A DNA stretch of 64,000 nucleotides from Vibrio gelatinilyticus (GCF_022836845.1 NZ_JAJNNZ010000007.1:1-64000), one strand, 5' to 3'. Positions 16,317-26,116 are shown, numbered from the stretch's first letter. Translations and numbers: made by a program. The notes: generated by a model from the sequence alone, not told the origin.

Positions 16317-18995
16317 TTATTTAGCAATCACATCAATATGCTGAGAATGTTGAAAATGTTGATTGGCAATCTTTTCGACCTCAGGCAGACAAGAGCCACA
16401 ATTGCTGCCACATTTAAGCTCACTTTGTAACTGGGCGATACAGGTATAACTTTGGGTTTGAATTGCGTCAATAATCTGATTTTCCGTCACTCGATAACAG
16501 CTACATACAAGCTTGCTGGTCACTCCGGTTTGAATTGCTTTAAGTGTTTTTGATAGCGAAAATGGCTGTCCAATCAGTTGCGAGAGCTGCTCCACATCAG
16601 CATCAAACGTTTTATTCTCCACTTGAATCACACTCTTCACTGTAAGCTCAGCACCGTCGGCACAGCTCAACGTGACCCAGCCATGTTCGGTATCCAAGAC
16701 CAATAGTTTGCCCTTTAGCTCAACTCCTATCGCCTTGTTCCAAGCCTGCTTATTGAGCGGTGATTGACTCGCATAGCGCCACAAACGACCTTCAAACCCG
16801 CCCGTATTCGTCACTTGCATCGACGCAAACTCAGTGCGATCACGCAACTTGTCACTGCCCTCGCCCATGGCAACCATATAACTACCAATTTTGAACGGCC
16901 TTACGCTGACCAATGTTGATTTGAACGCAGGCTGGCCGGATATGGGGTCAACAACGGACTCCGTCACTTGGTTAACACCACTGCCAGCACCAAACTCCCC
17001 AGCCCAATGCATCGACAAGTACACACTATGCATCCCTAAACCTTCATCCGCTTTAATTCGCACCACGATACTGTTGCCACTATCTGGAAGTGTTACTTGT
17101 GCCAACTGATTCGTTGCTAGCTCTGCTCGCTCAATGGATAATGGATTAAGATAGAGCGTTGGCTCCACCTCTTTTTGTGTTAGCGATGACACGTATCCTG
17201 TGCGCGTCATGGTGTGCCACTGATCCCGATCTCGACCGGTGTTTAGAATAAACTCCTGGTGACCTCGTGGTAGACACTGTTCAATGGCTTCGGGGACAAT
17301 CAAATTAGCACGACCAGACGAGGTCGAAAACGAGCCATCGGCGAACGGCCTAGCACCGTTCAGCGGCCACTGAGTTGGCTGCCAATTGTTGTACTCTTCT
17401 TCACTAAGCGTACTAAGCTCACTCAACTCAAAAATATAAGGGCCGCTTTTATTAATGCTCGACAGCGCAATGTGCTCTTTAAAAATGTCGTATTCACTTT
17501 GATAATCAAAGCCATCGGCTACCTCCATTAAGGAGCAAAATGCCTGCCCCACTTTAGAGATCGCCCACCAATCCGGCTTACTTTCTCCTCGCATGGGCAA
17601 GAACGCACGCTGACGAGACATCATGCGCTCCGAGTTAGTGACCATACCCTGCTTTTCTCCCCAACCCGCTGCAGGTAGCAAAATATCCGCATACTGAGCG
17701 ATATCAGAGTTGACGCAAATATCCGATACAATCACCAATTCACAACGCTTTAGTGCTCGTTTGATTTTCTGGCTTTGCGGCAAAGAGACCACTGGGTTTG
17801 TAGCCATAATCCACACCGCTTTGACCTCACCCTGCTCTATCGCATCAAACAAATCTACGGCCTTTAGACCCGGTTTGGTGGCCATATTCGGCGCCTGCCA
17901 AATAGCTTGAACTTGTTCAATTGACTGAGGATCGAATCCGCGATGAGCGGCCAGTTGATTGGCAAGGCCTCCCACCTCACGACCGCCCATAGCATTAGGC
18001 TGACCAGTAATGGAAAATGGTCCACATCCCTCACGACCGATTTTACCCGTTAACAAGTGGGCGTTGATGATGGCATTACCCTTATCAGTACCATTAGCAG
18101 CCTGGTTCACGCCCTGACAATAGAGCGTAATCACGCGCTGCTTGGTCGCAAACCAATGATAAAACTGTTTGAGCCTAGTTTTGTCGACTTGGGTTTGCTC
18201 TGAGACAGCATCGAGCGAGCAAGAAGCTAGTTTTAGTGCTTTCATCAGCGCATCTGCGCCTTGCGTATGCTGATTAATGTAATCGGTATCTAACTGCTTA
18301 GTATCATCACAATAACGAGCCAGCCCCATAAACAGTGCCACATCGCTGTCGCTTGAAAGAGGAAGGTGCAGATCCGCTTGTTCTGCGGTCATGGTTTTTC
18401 GCGGGTCGATGACCACCAGCTTTAGGTTCGGGTTGGACTCTCTTGCCTGTTGAATGCGACGAAATACGATTGGATGCGTCCACGCCGCATTCGAGCCTAC
18501 CAGCACAATCATTTCTGCAAGTTCAATATCTTGGTAATTCACCGGCACAACATCTTCACCAAACGCGCGAACGTGAGACGCAACCGCTGACGACATACAC
18601 AAGCGAGAGTTGGTATCAATATTGGCGCTACCGACAAAGCCTTTCATCAGCTTATTGGCAACGTAGTAGTCTTCGGTTAGTAGCTGACCCGACACATACA
18701 TAGACAATGCATCACTACCATGTTGCTGTTTAATGTCGTAGAACCGCTGAGCGATGGTATCAATAGCTTCTTGCCACGAGGCTTGTTTTCCGTTGACCTG
18801 CGGGTATAAAAGCCTTGCTGGCCCTGTATGACTCTCATCTAGAGAGGAGCCTTTGACACACAGTGCCCCCATATTCGCCGGGTGCGAAAAATCACCGCTA
18901 GAGGAAGCTTGATTAGGGTGACTGACACATTTGGCAACTAGACCACATCCGACACCACAATAAGGACAGGTGGTTTTGACACTTCTCGGCTTCAT
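16317..18995 (-). CDS. nasA: assimilatory nitrate reductase catalytic subunit
   Basis: Cytosolic molybdoenzyme of the DMSO reductase superfamily, reducing nitrate to nitrite. 892 residues: N-terminal [4Fe-4S] site CPYCGVGCGL with a later Cys in GALCVKGSS, Mo-bis-MGD binding core (TNSRLCMSSAV with the likely Mo-coordinating Cys, TGQPNAMGGREVGGLA, GRDRDQWHTMTRTG), and a C-terminal BFD-like [2Fe-2S] domain with CSCYRVTENQI and CGSNCGSCLPEVE. The extra domain fits NADH- or flavoprotein-dependent NasA of enteric type. No separate NasB reductase gene is in the window. First gene of nasA-cobA-ybiB-nasT, with sigma-54, NtrC and a leader terminator upstream. The ATG has AAGGAGA eight bases ahead. Confidence 0.96.
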   Translation of the reverse strand: MKPRSVKTTCPYCGVGCGLVAKCVSHPNQASSSGDFSHPANMGALCVKGSSLDESHTGPARLLYPQVNGKQASWQEAIDTIAQRFYDIKQQHGSDALSMYVSGQLLTEDYYVANKLMKGFVGSANIDTNSRLCMSSAVASHVRAFGEDVVPVNYQDIELAEMIVLVGSNAAWTHPIVFRRIQQARESNPNLKLVVIDPRKTMTAEQADLHLPLSSDSDVALFMGLARYCDDTKQLDTDYINQHTQGADALMKALKLASCSLDAVSEQTQVDKTRLKQFYHWFATKQRVITLYCQGVNQAANGTDKGNAIINAHLLTGKIGREGCGPFSITGQPNAMGGREVGGLANQLAAHRGFDPQSIEQVQAIWQAPNMATKPGLKAVDLFDAIEQGEVKAVWIMATNPVVSLPQSQKIKRALKRCELVIVSDICVNSDIAQYADILLPAAGWGEKQGMVTNSERMMSRQRAFLPMRGESKPDWWAISKVGQAFCSLMEVADGFDYQSEYDIFKEHIALSSINKSGPYIFELSELSTLSEEEYNNWQPTQWPLNGARPFADGSFSTSSGRANLIVPEAIEQCLPRGHQEFILNTGRDRDQWHTMTRTGYVSSLTQKEVEPTLYLNPLSIERAELATNQLAQVTLPDSGNSIVVRIKADEGLGMHSVYLSMHWAGEFGAGSGVNQVTESVVDPISGQPAFKSTLVSVRPFKIGSYMVAMGEGSDKLRDRTEFASMQVTNTGGFEGRLWRYASQSPLNKQAWNKAIGVELKGKLLVLDTEHGWVTLSCADGAELTVKSVIQVENKTFDADVEQLSQLIGQPFSLSKTLKAIQTGVTSKLVCSCYRVTENQIIDAIQTQSYTCIAQLQSELKCGSNCGSCLPEVEKIANQHFQHSQHIDVIAK

Positions 18996-19024
18996 AGCTT
19001 CTCCTTAAGCTCGGCGACATCGAT

Positions 19025-19057
19025 AAAAAACGCCTCTCCTTATTACAAGAAGAGGCG
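19025..19057 (-). terminator. Leader terminator (attenuator) upstream of nasA
   Basis: The minus strand has CGCCTCT...AGAGGCG, extended inward by CTT/AAG past one mismatch, followed by six T, and ending about 30 bp before the nasA start. It lies downstream of the predicted sigma-54 start, so it should attenuate nasA unless antiterminated. Confidence 0.75.
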
Positions 19058-19065
19058 CCTTTGCC
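19054..19065 (-). promoter_or_regulatory. Possible ANTAR hairpin overlapping the nasA leader terminator
   Basis: GGC-AAAGGC-GCC has a hexaloop with A1 and G4, and its 3' side overlaps the terminator 5' arm. The stem is only 3 bp. The upstream partner is unclear: the strong GGTTTG-GCTAA-CAAACC hairpin farther up has a 5-nt loop. Weaker than the nrtA case. Confidence 0.35.
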
Positions 19066-19128
19066 ATTTTGACGAGTTAGATTATTGTTTATTTCATCGG
19101 TTTGTTAGCCAAACCCAACTTGGGAAGA

Positions 19129-19144
19129 TGCAAATTTAGTTCCA
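19129..19144 (-). promoter_or_regulatory. Sigma-54 promoter of nasA
   Basis: The minus strand reads TGGAACTAAATTTGCA: GG at -24 and GC at -12 with exact consensus spacing, plus the preferred TTGCA end. The predicted start is near 19118, about 120 bp upstream of the nasA ATG. Confidence 0.75.
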
Positions 19145-19219
19145 TGTAAGAATGTAGTTACATTTCATAGAGTTAATATAAGATAAAATAAAAAACTCAC
19201 GATTATTGAGCATCATAGA

Positions 19220-19234
19220 GCACCAAGTTGGTGC
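19220..19234 (-). promoter_or_regulatory. NtrC enhancer site for nasA
   Basis: GCACCA-N3-TGGTGC is an exact dyad matching the NtrC consensus. Its centre is about 109 bp upstream of the predicted sigma-54 start, the usual enhancer distance. Together they imply activation under nitrogen limitation by phosphorylated NtrC. Confidence 0.8.
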
Positions 19235-19326
19235 GCTTTAACGAAGCCATCACTAAATGACTGCCTACCGTGAGGAAATTGAGTATACTTTAGCCCCTGT
19301 TCCCTAATTGACGACATTTGCGTTTT

Positions 19327-20127
19327 ATGACTCACTCTATTAAGTTCATTGCCACAGACATGGACGGTACGCTGCTTGATGAAAATAGCAACCTACCACC
19401 TGCATTCCCAGAGTTTTTTCAAAGACTTAAAAACGAAGATATTTTGTTTGCGGCCGCGTCAGGCCGTCAGTATTACAGCCTGTACGACACCTTTGCTGAT
19501 TATCAGGAAGAGATGTTATTCATCGCAGAAAACGGGACAATCGTTATGCACAAGGGCAACGAACTCTACAGCTGCACCTTAGATTTCGACGCCATCCCAG
19601 CAATCATCAACAAAGCGCGCACTATCGACAATGCCTTTATTGTTTTGTGTGGCAAAAAGAGTGCTTATATCGAAACTCAAGACCCTGTCGCACTCGCAGA
19701 AATCAGTAAGTACTACCATCGATGTGAGTACGTTGAAGACTTGCTCAGTGTTAACGATGAGTTCATTAAAATTGCTTTACTGCACTTTGATGGTTCGGCA
19801 AAACACATAGAACCGGTTATCCGACCCGTGTTTGAAGAGGCCTTCCAAGTGGTCGTCAGTGCAAAGATCTGGCTGGATGTCATGAATAAGGTCGCGTCAA
19901 AGGGTGCGGCCATTCGTCACCTACAACAAACTCTGGAGTTCAGTTATGAACAAACCATGAGTTTTGGTGACTATTTTAATGATGCTGAAATGCTGAAGGA
20001 AAGCTACTACTCGTATGCGATGGAAAACGCACACCCTGGCGTCAAACAAATCGCACGTTTCTCAGCGCCAAGCAATACCGAATACGGCGTCATAAGTGCT
20101 GTCTACGATTTCTTAGATAAAAAGTAA
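19327..20127 (+). CDS. HAD-superfamily (Cof-type) sugar phosphatase
   Basis: Cytosolic hydrolase of the Cof/YbiV/YidA branch of the HAD superfamily, 266 residues. Motif I is DMDGTLLDE at about residues 11-19 with the nucleophile Asp; motif II is the Ser in AASGRQYYSL; the type-IIB cap follows; motif IV is FGDYFNDAEML. Members act on small sugar phosphates or FMN/PLP; the substrate is not predictable. The frame opens at a TTG (19318), but the first ATG at 19327 gives the usual length. The ribosome site is weak. Divergent from nasA, convergent with moaE. Confidence 0.9.
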   Translation: MTHSIKFIATDMDGTLLDENSNLPPAFPEFFQRLKNEDILFAAASGRQYYSLYDTFADYQEEMLFIAENGTIVMHKGNELYSCTLDFDAIPAIINKARTIDNAFIVLCGKKSAYIETQDPVALAEISKYYHRCEYVEDLLSVNDEFIKIALLHFDGSAKHIEPVIRPVFEEAFQVVVSAKIWLDVMNKVASKGAAIRHLQQTLEFSYEQTMSFGDYFNDAEMLKESYYSYAMENAHPGVKQIARFSAPSNTEYGVISAVYDFLDKK

Positions 20128-20142
20128 ACGTACTCAATAGTA

Positions 20143-20171
20143 AAAAAAGCATGCCAAGGCATGCTTTTTTA
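20143..20171. terminator. Bidirectional terminator between the HAD gene and moaE
   Basis: A near-perfect palindrome, GCATGCC-AA-GGCATGC, is flanked by A and T runs on both sides, so it can end transcripts from either strand. Confidence 0.92.
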
Positions 20172-20627
20172 CTATTTTTGCCAACGCTGGGCAGCTTGGG
20201 CGTCTGAATCGCGAGACTCAACCCAACGAGTGGTCTCTTTAGTGCGTTCTTTTTTCCAAAAGGGTGCTTTAGTCTTGAGGTAATCCATAACAAACTCGCA
20301 CGCTTCAAATGCTGAGCCTCGGTGAGCACTCGATACACCAACGAATACGATCTGATCCCCTGTATCCATATCACCCACTCTGTGGATAACACGTATGCCA
20401 TTGAGAAGCCAGCGCTCTTCAGCCTGATCGCAAATAGACAGTAGCGCCTTTTCCGTCATTCCAGGGTAATGTTCTAGAGATAAACCAACCACATCATCCC
20501 CCAGATTCATATCACGCACTTTACCGACAAAAGTCACGATGGCACCTGATGCATGGCTTTGTGCCAATGCGTCGTATTCCTCTCCGACGGAAAAATCCTC
20601 GGTTTGAACCGATACTCTTGGTTTCAC
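20172..20627 (-). CDS. moaE: molybdopterin synthase large subunit
   Basis: Catalytic subunit of molybdopterin synthase, which adds two sulfurs (carried by MoaD thiocarboxylate) to cyclic pyranopterin monophosphate. 151 residues, full length. Conserved stretches are GAIVTFVGKVRD, LEHYPGMTEKAL, HRVGDMDTGDQIVFVGVSSAHR and the active-site KTKAPFWKKE with the catalytic lysines. It starts 1 bp after moaD and is the last gene of moaABCDE. Confidence 0.96.
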   Translation of the reverse strand: MKPRVSVQTEDFSVGEEYDALAQSHASGAIVTFVGKVRDMNLGDDVVGLSLEHYPGMTEKALLSICDQAEERWLLNGIRVIHRVGDMDTGDQIVFVGVSSAHRGSAFEACEFVMDYLKTKAPFWKKERTKETTRWVESRDSDAQAAQRWQK

Positions 20628-20628
20628 T

Positions 20629-20874
20629 TTAACCTCCTGTCACAGGTGGGAAAAACGCAACCTCATCGCCGTGGTTAACAGCTGAATCTAATGGCACAAT
20701 CGCTTGATTGACAGCGGCAAGCAGTTTTCCACTTTCAAGAGCCAATGCCCACTTTCCTTCGCGCTTTGCCAAATGCTCTCGAATCGCGTCAACACTGGCA
20801 AAGTCCTCGTCTAATTCGATGCTGTCTTGGCCAATCAACTCTCTGGTTTGAGCAAAAAACAGTACTTTAATCAT
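20629..20874 (-). CDS. moaD: molybdopterin synthase sulfur carrier subunit
   Basis: A ubiquitin-fold sulfur carrier of 81 residues ending in the required Gly-Gly (FFPPVTGG). MoeB would adenylate the tail for thiocarboxylation. Its start overlaps the moaC stop by 4 bp (ATGA), so translation is coupled. Confidence 0.95.
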   Translation of the reverse strand: MIKVLFFAQTRELIGQDSIELDEDFASVDAIREHLAKREGKWALALESGKLLAAVNQAIVPLDSAVNHGDEVAFFPPVTGG

Positions 20875-21350
20875 GATGACACCTTAAAATGACCCGATTT
20901 TCCGCCTGTTTTTTCTAACAAACGAACATTGTCGATGACCATATCTTTTTGTACGGCTTTACACATATCATAAATGGTCAGAGCGGCAACAGAAGCAGCC
21001 GTTAACGCTTCCATCTCTACACCCGTTTTGCCTGCGAGTTTACATACGGACTCAATACGCACTTTATTTTCGGACTCGATTGCTTCCAATTGAACTTCGA
21101 CTTTAGACAACAATAAAGGGTGACACAATGGGATCAGATCCCACGTTTTTTTGGCCGCTTGAATACCGGCAATTCGCGCTGTTGCAAATACATCACCTTT
21201 ATGATGGTTACCAGAAGTAATCATCTCTAGAGTTTCTGGTGCCATGTGCACGAATGCTTCTGCTCTCGCTTCTCTGACAGTCTCGGCTTTAGCTGACACG
21301 TCGACCATGTTTGCTTCGCCAGACGCATTGATGTGGGTAAATTGAGACAT
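20871..21350 (-). CDS. moaC: cyclic pyranopterin monophosphate synthase
   Basis: Converts the MoaA product 3',8-cyclo-7,8-dihydro-GTP to cyclic pyranopterin monophosphate. 159 residues, the usual size. Signature parts are [67 protein letters not shown] and the C-terminal [12 protein letters not shown]. Sits 16 bp after moaB. Confidence 0.96.
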   Translation of the reverse strand: MSQFTHINASGEANMVDVSAKAETVREARAEAFVHMAPETLEMITSGNHHKGDVFATARIAGIQAAKKTWDLIPLCHPLLLSKVEVQLEAIESENKVRIESVCKLAGKTGVEMEALTAASVAALTIYDMCKAVQKDMVIDNVRLLEKTGGKSGHFKVSS

Positions 21351-21366
21351 CTCTTTTCCTAGACGA

Positions 21367-21879
21367 TTATTTACTTAGATGTGGCATAAAGTTGCATGGT
21401 CTGTGGCTCGCGTCCATTTGCTGCTTAATGATCTTTGTCCATGCAGTGCGACACGCTCCTGTTGACCCAGGCATTGCGAAGATAACGGTATGATTAGCAA
21501 AACCTGCAATGGCTCTAGATTGAATCGTTGAAGTACCGATTTCTTCGTACGAAACAGCTCTGAACAATTCACCAAAACCTTCAACCTGTTTGTCGAAAAG
21601 TGGGATAAGCGCTTCTGGCGTACTGTCTCTAGAGGTAAAACCTGTACCACCAGTGATCATTATCGCCTGAACAGAGTCATCAGCGACCCATTTCGAGACA
21701 ATGGCGCGAATTTGATAGACATCGTCAATCACAATGGCTTTATCTGCAAGCTTGTGACCCGCTTCTTGAAGGTTTTCAGCTAAGTAGCGTCCGGACGTAT
21801 CGTTTTCTTCTGTACGTGTATCCGATACCGTTAATACGGCAATGTTTGCTGGCACAAATTTGCTTTCTGCGTGACCCAT
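21367..21879 (-). CDS. moaB: MoaB-type molybdopterin-binding protein
   Basis: A MogA/MoaB-family protein of 170 residues with the molybdopterin-binding signature [17 protein letters not shown] and [18 protein letters not shown]. In enterics MoaB is not strictly needed, MogA being the adenylyltransferase; here no mogA is in view, so it may take that role. Lies between moaA and moaC. Confidence 0.94.
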   Translation of the reverse strand: MGHAESKFVPANIAVLTVSDTRTEENDTSGRYLAENLQEAGHKLADKAIVIDDVYQIRAIVSKWVADDSVQAIMITGGTGFTSRDSTPEALIPLFDKQVEGFGELFRAVSYEEIGTSTIQSRAIAGFANHTVIFAMPGSTGACRTAWTKIIKQQMDASHRPCNFMPHLSK

Positions 21880-21935
21880 TCTCGTTCACCCCTAATTAAA
21901 ATTATTTGATTTTGTAATTGATAGTGGTGGCTTAT

Positions 21936-22925
21936 CTAGCCACCTATTGATGCTAAATGCGGTGTGCTGCCCGAATTGCCATCTTGCAAGAAATGGCTAA
22001 CTGATTTATTGGCAAGCTGAGCTTGGATACGGGCAATGAGCTCTTGTTCTTGCGAGTCCTCTTGCAACAAATCACGCAGCTCAACTCCGCATTCTCCAAA
22101 CAGACACATGTGTAGCTTACCAAGAGCAGAGACTCGTAATCGGTTGCAGCTAGCACAGAAGTTTTTCTCATACGGCATGATCAGCCCGATTTCACCTAGA
22201 TAGTCAGCATGAACGAAAACCTGAGCAGGACCGTCATTAACACCTCGAGCTTTTAAGATCCATCCATCGGCAATCAACTGATTGCGGATGGCGACACCTG
22301 AGACATGATGTTTTTGAAACAACTCATCCATTTCCCCGGTTTGCATCAGTTCGATGAAGCGCAGTTGAATCGGTTTATTTTTTATCCAATGTAAAAAAGC
22401 GGGCAATTCTCCGGCATTCAAATCCTTCATCAACACCACATTCACTTTCACCTGTTCAAAGCCAACTTCGAAAGCTTTATCAATGCCAGACATTACTTGA
22501 TGAAATTTGTTCTCACCGGTTATTTGATGAAACATTCTTGGGTCAAGACTATCAACACTCACATTGATATTAGTGAGCCCCGCCTGTCTCCAAGTATCAA
22601 CTTGGTTGGCCATACGATAACCGTTGGTTGTCGTCGCGACCTTATCAATGCCCGGAGTGTTAGCAACCGTTTCAATGATCTCAGGAAAGTCTCTTCTCAA
22701 ACTAGGCTCACCACCGGTGATTCGGACCTTATTGGTACCGCAGTCGGCAAAGGCTGTCACTATCCGCTTGATTTCTGGGAGACTTAAAAAGGACGAGTTC
22801 TTATTGCCCGAGGGTTTGTAGCCATCAGGAAGGCAATAAGTACATTTAAAGTTACAGACGTCTGTAACTGACAAGCGCAAGTAATAAAACTTGCGATGGA
22901 ATTTATCTTCGAATTGTTGCGCCAC
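21936..22925 (-). CDS. moaA: GTP 3',8-cyclase
   Basis: Radical-SAM enzyme that starts molybdenum cofactor synthesis by turning GTP into 3',8-cyclo-7,8-dihydro-GTP. The first [4Fe-4S] cluster is at C24-X3-C28-X2-C31 (CNFKCTYC), the second at the C-terminal CASCNRLR region, and the tail ends in the conserved Gly-Gly. The frame has an ATG at 22940, but the GTG at 22925 is preferred: GGAAAGG lies seven bases upstream, and it gives 329 residues aligned from the first residues with E. coli MoaA (329). The Moco riboswitch lies just ahead. Confidence 0.94.
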   Translation of the reverse strand: MAQQFEDKFHRKFYYLRLSVTDVCNFKCTYCLPDGYKPSGNKNSSFLSLPEIKRIVTAFADCGTNKVRITGGEPSLRRDFPEIIETVANTPGIDKVATTTNGYRMANQVDTWRQAGLTNINVSVDSLDPRMFHQITGENKFHQVMSGIDKAFEVGFEQVKVNVVLMKDLNAGELPAFLHWIKNKPIQLRFIELMQTGEMDELFQKHHVSGVAIRNQLIADGWILKARGVNDGPAQVFVHADYLGEIGLIMPYEKNFCASCNRLRVSALGKLHMCLFGECGVELRDLLQEDSQEQELIARIQAQLANKSVSHFLQDGNSGSTPHLASIGG

Positions 22926-22940
22926 GGAACACCTTTCCAA

Positions 22941-23052
22941 ATACGGGAGGCAAAATCATTTCCAATTATGCCCTGGTGACGAAATGTCACTGGCTCTAGA
23001 CGCATATTGTCACGTTTACTTGTGACGACTTAGCCCAAAGAGCTCGGAGTTA
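22941..23052 (-). ncRNA. Moco (molybdenum cofactor) riboswitch
   Basis: The minus-strand leader of moaA contains the conserved blocks of the Moco RNA motif: ACTCCGAGC at the 5' side, GCCAGTGACA in the middle, a GTCACCAGGGCA segment, and TGCCTCCCG at the 3' side, directly before the GGAAAGG ribosome site. In gammaproteobacteria this RNA represses moaA translation when Mo cofactor is plentiful; the closeness of the last block to the start fits translational control. Boundaries are approximate. Confidence 0.85.
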
Positions 23053-23405
23053 TGGCAATTATCAATTTATCCAATCGATAATAGCGTGCGATTAAAATAC
23101 TTAATAACGAAAGGGTTTTCTAGTACTTATACACAAAACTTCTACTAACCTTTCACTTTTTGCTCGAAGCTTATGCTTCACTAGCTCTATAGTAGTATAG
23201 CTTCCCTTGTTTGATTCACCATAAAGGATTGAATTGCTCTGGTGAAATTAAATGTGATATAGGTGGACCATTGATTTAAAAAATATTCACAATCTACAGG
23301 CTTTGCCTTAACGTACCGGCTCAGAACCTGTTTAACGTTCGATAGAGTGGCGTTGTATTGCTCACTCGCCTAATGTCGTAATAGAACAATAAATAAGAAG
23401 ACTCT
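23053..23405. other. Intergenic region between moaA and yvcK
   Basis: About 350 bp of AT-rich DNA with divergent upstream regions for moaA and yvcK. An ATAATAAAT-type AAGAAGA site precedes yvcK. No further gene, RNA or clear operator is visible. Confidence 0.4.
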
Positions 23406-24299
23406 ATGGATATACATACGTCAAAAAAAGTGGTTGCTGTTGGTGGCGGCCACGGTCTAGGCCGTATTTTGGCTGCCTTGCAAGATTTTGGTCACAATGC
23501 CACTGGTATCGTGACGACTACCGATAATGGTGGCTCTACCGGCAGGATCCGCTCCTGCCAGGGCGGAATAGCTTGGGGAGATACTCGCAACTGCATTAAC
23601 CAGTTGATCACTGAGCCATCAATCAGTTCTATGATGTTCGAATATCGTTTTCGAGGTACTGGTGAACTCGATGGACACAACTTAGGTAACCTAATGCTAA
23701 CAGCTTTAGACAACCTATCTGTGCGCCCCCTTGCCGCTATCGACCTGATTCGTAATATGTTGGGTGTCGATGTCAATATTATCCCAATGACTGAACACCC
23801 ATGTGACCTTACCGCACTGTCGATTGAAGGTAGCTGGGTCACAGGTGAAACCTCTGTCGATGAAATGACTGAAGATCTGCAGCGGCTTGATCTTGATCCT
23901 GTGGTACCCGCGACCAAAGAAGCCGTTGTGGCTCTCTCACAAGCTGACTGCATCATCTTGGGCCCGGGGAGCTTTCTGACTAGCATCATGCCACCGCTAC
24001 TGCTATCTGAAATTAGCCAAGCCATTAAAAATAATAGCCATGCTCAGCTAGTCTTTGTCGAGAACCTTTCACCTGAATATGGTCCAGCAGGGCGAATGAC
24101 GCTGGCGCAGAAACTAAAATGGTGTGAGCGTGCGCTTCATGGACGCACTTTGGATGTCATTCTTGGAGCCGAACCTCATATCGAATTGAAAGGCAAGTGG
24201 CACTGTGAAACCAGAGATTTGGCGTCGCCAAACCGAGATTGGCGCCACGACAGGGACAAGCTGAAGAATGCCATCTGCGACCTTATTCGCACCTGGTAG
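23406..24299 (+). CDS. yvcK: YvcK/CofD-family protein
   Basis: A 297-residue member of the CofD/YvcK family, related to 2-phospho-L-lactate transferase. It starts with a nucleotide-type loop VVAVGGGHGLGRILAAL, then TTTDNGGSTGRIRS, WGDTRNCINQL, GNLMLTAL and LGPGSFLTSIMPPLL. YvcK proteins bind UDP-sugars and affect gluconeogenic growth and envelope morphology in other bacteria; these vibrios lack coenzyme F420, so a CofD role is excluded. It faces luxU tail to tail. Confidence 0.9.
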   Translation: MDIHTSKKVVAVGGGHGLGRILAALQDFGHNATGIVTTTDNGGSTGRIRSCQGGIAWGDTRNCINQLITEPSISSMMFEYRFRGTGELDGHNLGNLMLTALDNLSVRPLAAIDLIRNMLGVDVNIIPMTEHPCDLTALSIEGSWVTGETSVDEMTEDLQRLDLDPVVPATKEAVVALSQADCIILGPGSFLTSIMPPLLLSEISQAIKNNSHAQLVFVENLSPEYGPAGRMTLAQKLKWCERALHGRTLDVILGAEPHIELKGKWHCETRDLASPNRDWRHDRDKLKNAICDLIRTW

Positions 24300-24352
24300 A
24301 CCGTTTTGGATCATTGACTAGGCTGCGAACAATCCCTCGCAGCTTAGCCAAT

Positions 24353-24709
24353 CTAAGCATTGGACTTTAATGACTTAAGATATTTTGAATAAACCTGATG
24401 AGTCTCATTTAGGCAACTCATCATGAAAGAGATATCTTCATCTTTCTCTACAAAGTCATCTTGCTTGACTGCTTCATCAACCGACAGTGCCAAATGACAT
24501 AGAGCATCAGCACCAAAACTGGCAGCGCTGCTTTTTAACGCATGGCTGATTTCTTTCAAATACGCTGATTTTGCCGCCAAGTTGCCGCAATTCAACTGCT
24601 GCTGGTAGGTTATGAGCTCTCCGGTAAAGATTTCCAGCAACACTGGAATATTATCCACGCCAATTTCGCGGGTTAACTGTTCAACTTTATGCTGATTTAA
24701 ATATTCCAC
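24353..24709 (-). CDS. luxU: quorum-sensing phosphotransfer protein LuxU
   Basis: Histidine phosphotransfer (HPt) protein that moves phosphate between the sensor kinases (LuxN/LuxPQ/CqsS types) and LuxO. 118 residues, one helical-bundle domain with the phospho-accepting His at 56 in EISHALKSSAASFGA. It begins 9 bp after luxO and shares its transcript. Confidence 0.95.
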   Translation of the reverse strand: MEYLNQHKVEQLTREIGVDNIPVLLEIFTGELITYQQQLNCGNLAAKSAYLKEISHALKSSAASFGADALCHLALSVDEAVKQDDFVEKDEDISFMMSCLNETHQVYSKYLKSLKSNA

Positions 24710-24718
24710 ATCGTCACC

Positions 24719-26116
24719 TTATTTTGTATTCCATGCTTGAATTTTTCGATAAATAGTTGACGGGCTGACGTCCAAAAAACCGGCGGCTCTAGGGATATTA
24801 CCGTCACACACCTCAATAGCGTTTTCTATTGCGATCTTTTCTGTCTGCCACAGAGGAACAATGTCTTGCGGCGCCAGATTATTGGCCGTCGTAGTATGTG
24901 CGAACCGAGCACTGATGTTTTCGCCCTCTGCAGGTTCATTGAGAGGGGGTGGCAGCATATCTAATGTAATTTCCTTACCGTGATTGAGTACCACAACATT
25001 TCTCAGAACATTTTGCAGCTGACGTACGTTACCTGGCCATTCATACTGAATAAAGCGATCGACGACATCTTGAGAGAAGCGTATGAAGCTCTTGCCTTCT
25101 TCGTGAGACATAAAGCCGAGTAGCGAATAGGCAATTTCGATCACATCTTCATCTCGTTCTCTTAAGGGTGGGAGGTGAAGTGGGATCACATACAGTCGAT
25201 AATATAAGTCCTCTCGAAAACGTCCTTCTTGTACTTCTTTCCAGGGATCCTTGTTGGTTGCACAAATAAACCGAACATCGACCTTTTTCATTTTCGAAGA
25301 ACCCACTTTCTGGAATGTTCCCGTTTGAATAAATCGCAGCAGTTTGGTCTGCAACTCTAGATCCATTTCACACAACTCATCAAGAAACAGAGTTCCTCCG
25401 TCAGCAAGTTCAGCGGCCCCCTCCCGGTCACTAGACGCGCCCGTAAAAGCACCCTTTACGTGTCCAAAAAGCTCACTTTCAATTAAATCTTTTGGTATAG
25501 CTGCGCAGTTGATTGCAATAAACGGGCTGGTATCACGCCGACTTGCAGCATGTATGGCTTCAGCACAAACCTCTTTGCCAGTACCACTTTCGCCAGTGAT
25601 AAAAATACTGGCTTTGCTCGTTGCAGCCGAGTCTATCGTTCGATAAACCGCTTGCATGGTATGGCTGCTCCCGATGAATCCTTGATATTTTTCTGCTGCA
25701 CCATCATTGGCATCGTTGTTTTTGAGCTTTGACGCTTTGCGGATGGCATTATTGACTGTAACACGCAGACGATCTGCTTCGCAGGGCTTGATCAAAAAGT
25801 CTTGTGCGCCATGCTGCATGGCATCCACTGCAATATCAATGCTACCATGAGCAGTCATAAAGATAACCGGAACGTCTGAATGAGCTTGTTTGACCTGATC
25901 CAGAACATCCATACCCGTCATATCGGGTAAGCGTAAATCCAACAAAATAAGATCTGGGGTGCGATGATTTAAGCTTTGAATGGCATCGCGTCCCGTCCCA
26001 ACGATATTAATATCGATCCCGAGGGGAGTGAGATAGGAGCGATACAACGCTGCCACCGAAGCGGTATCTTCAACCATTAGTAAATAGGTCGAGTTTGGAT
26101 TGTTCTGTTCTGGCAT
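24719..26116 (-). CDS. luxO: quorum-sensing response regulator LuxO
   Basis: Sigma-54-dependent NtrC-type activator that, when phosphorylated at low cell density, turns on qrr small RNA genes. 465 residues: receiver domain with the phospho-acceptor Asp at 60 ([11 protein letters not shown]), AAA+ domain with Walker A GESGTGKE and the sigma-54 contact GAFTGA, and a Fis-type HTH at the C terminus ([19 protein letters not shown]). The ATG at 26116 is used here; starting at Met14 instead would give the classical V. harveyi numbering with Asp47. Two LuxO-like dyads lie upstream. Confidence 0.97.
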   Translation of the reverse strand: MPEQNNPNSTYLLMVEDTASVAALYRSYLTPLGIDINIVGTGRDAIQSLNHRTPDLILLDLRLPDMTGMDVLDQVKQAHSDVPVIFMTAHGSIDIAVDAMQHGAQDFLIKPCEADRLRVTVNNAIRKASKLKNNDANDGAAEKYQGFIGSSHTMQAVYRTIDSAATSKASIFITGESGTGKEVCAEAIHAASRRDTSPFIAINCAAIPKDLIESELFGHVKGAFTGASSDREGAAELADGGTLFLDELCEMDLELQTKLLRFIQTGTFQKVGSSKMKKVDVRFICATNKDPWKEVQEGRFREDLYYRLYVIPLHLPPLRERDEDVIEIAYSLLGFMSHEEGKSFIRFSQDVVDRFIQYEWPGNVRQLQNVLRNVVVLNHGKEITLDMLPPPLNEPAEGENISARFAHTTTANNLAPQDIVPLWQTEKIAIENAIEVCDGNIPRAAGFLDVSPSTIYRKIQAWNTK

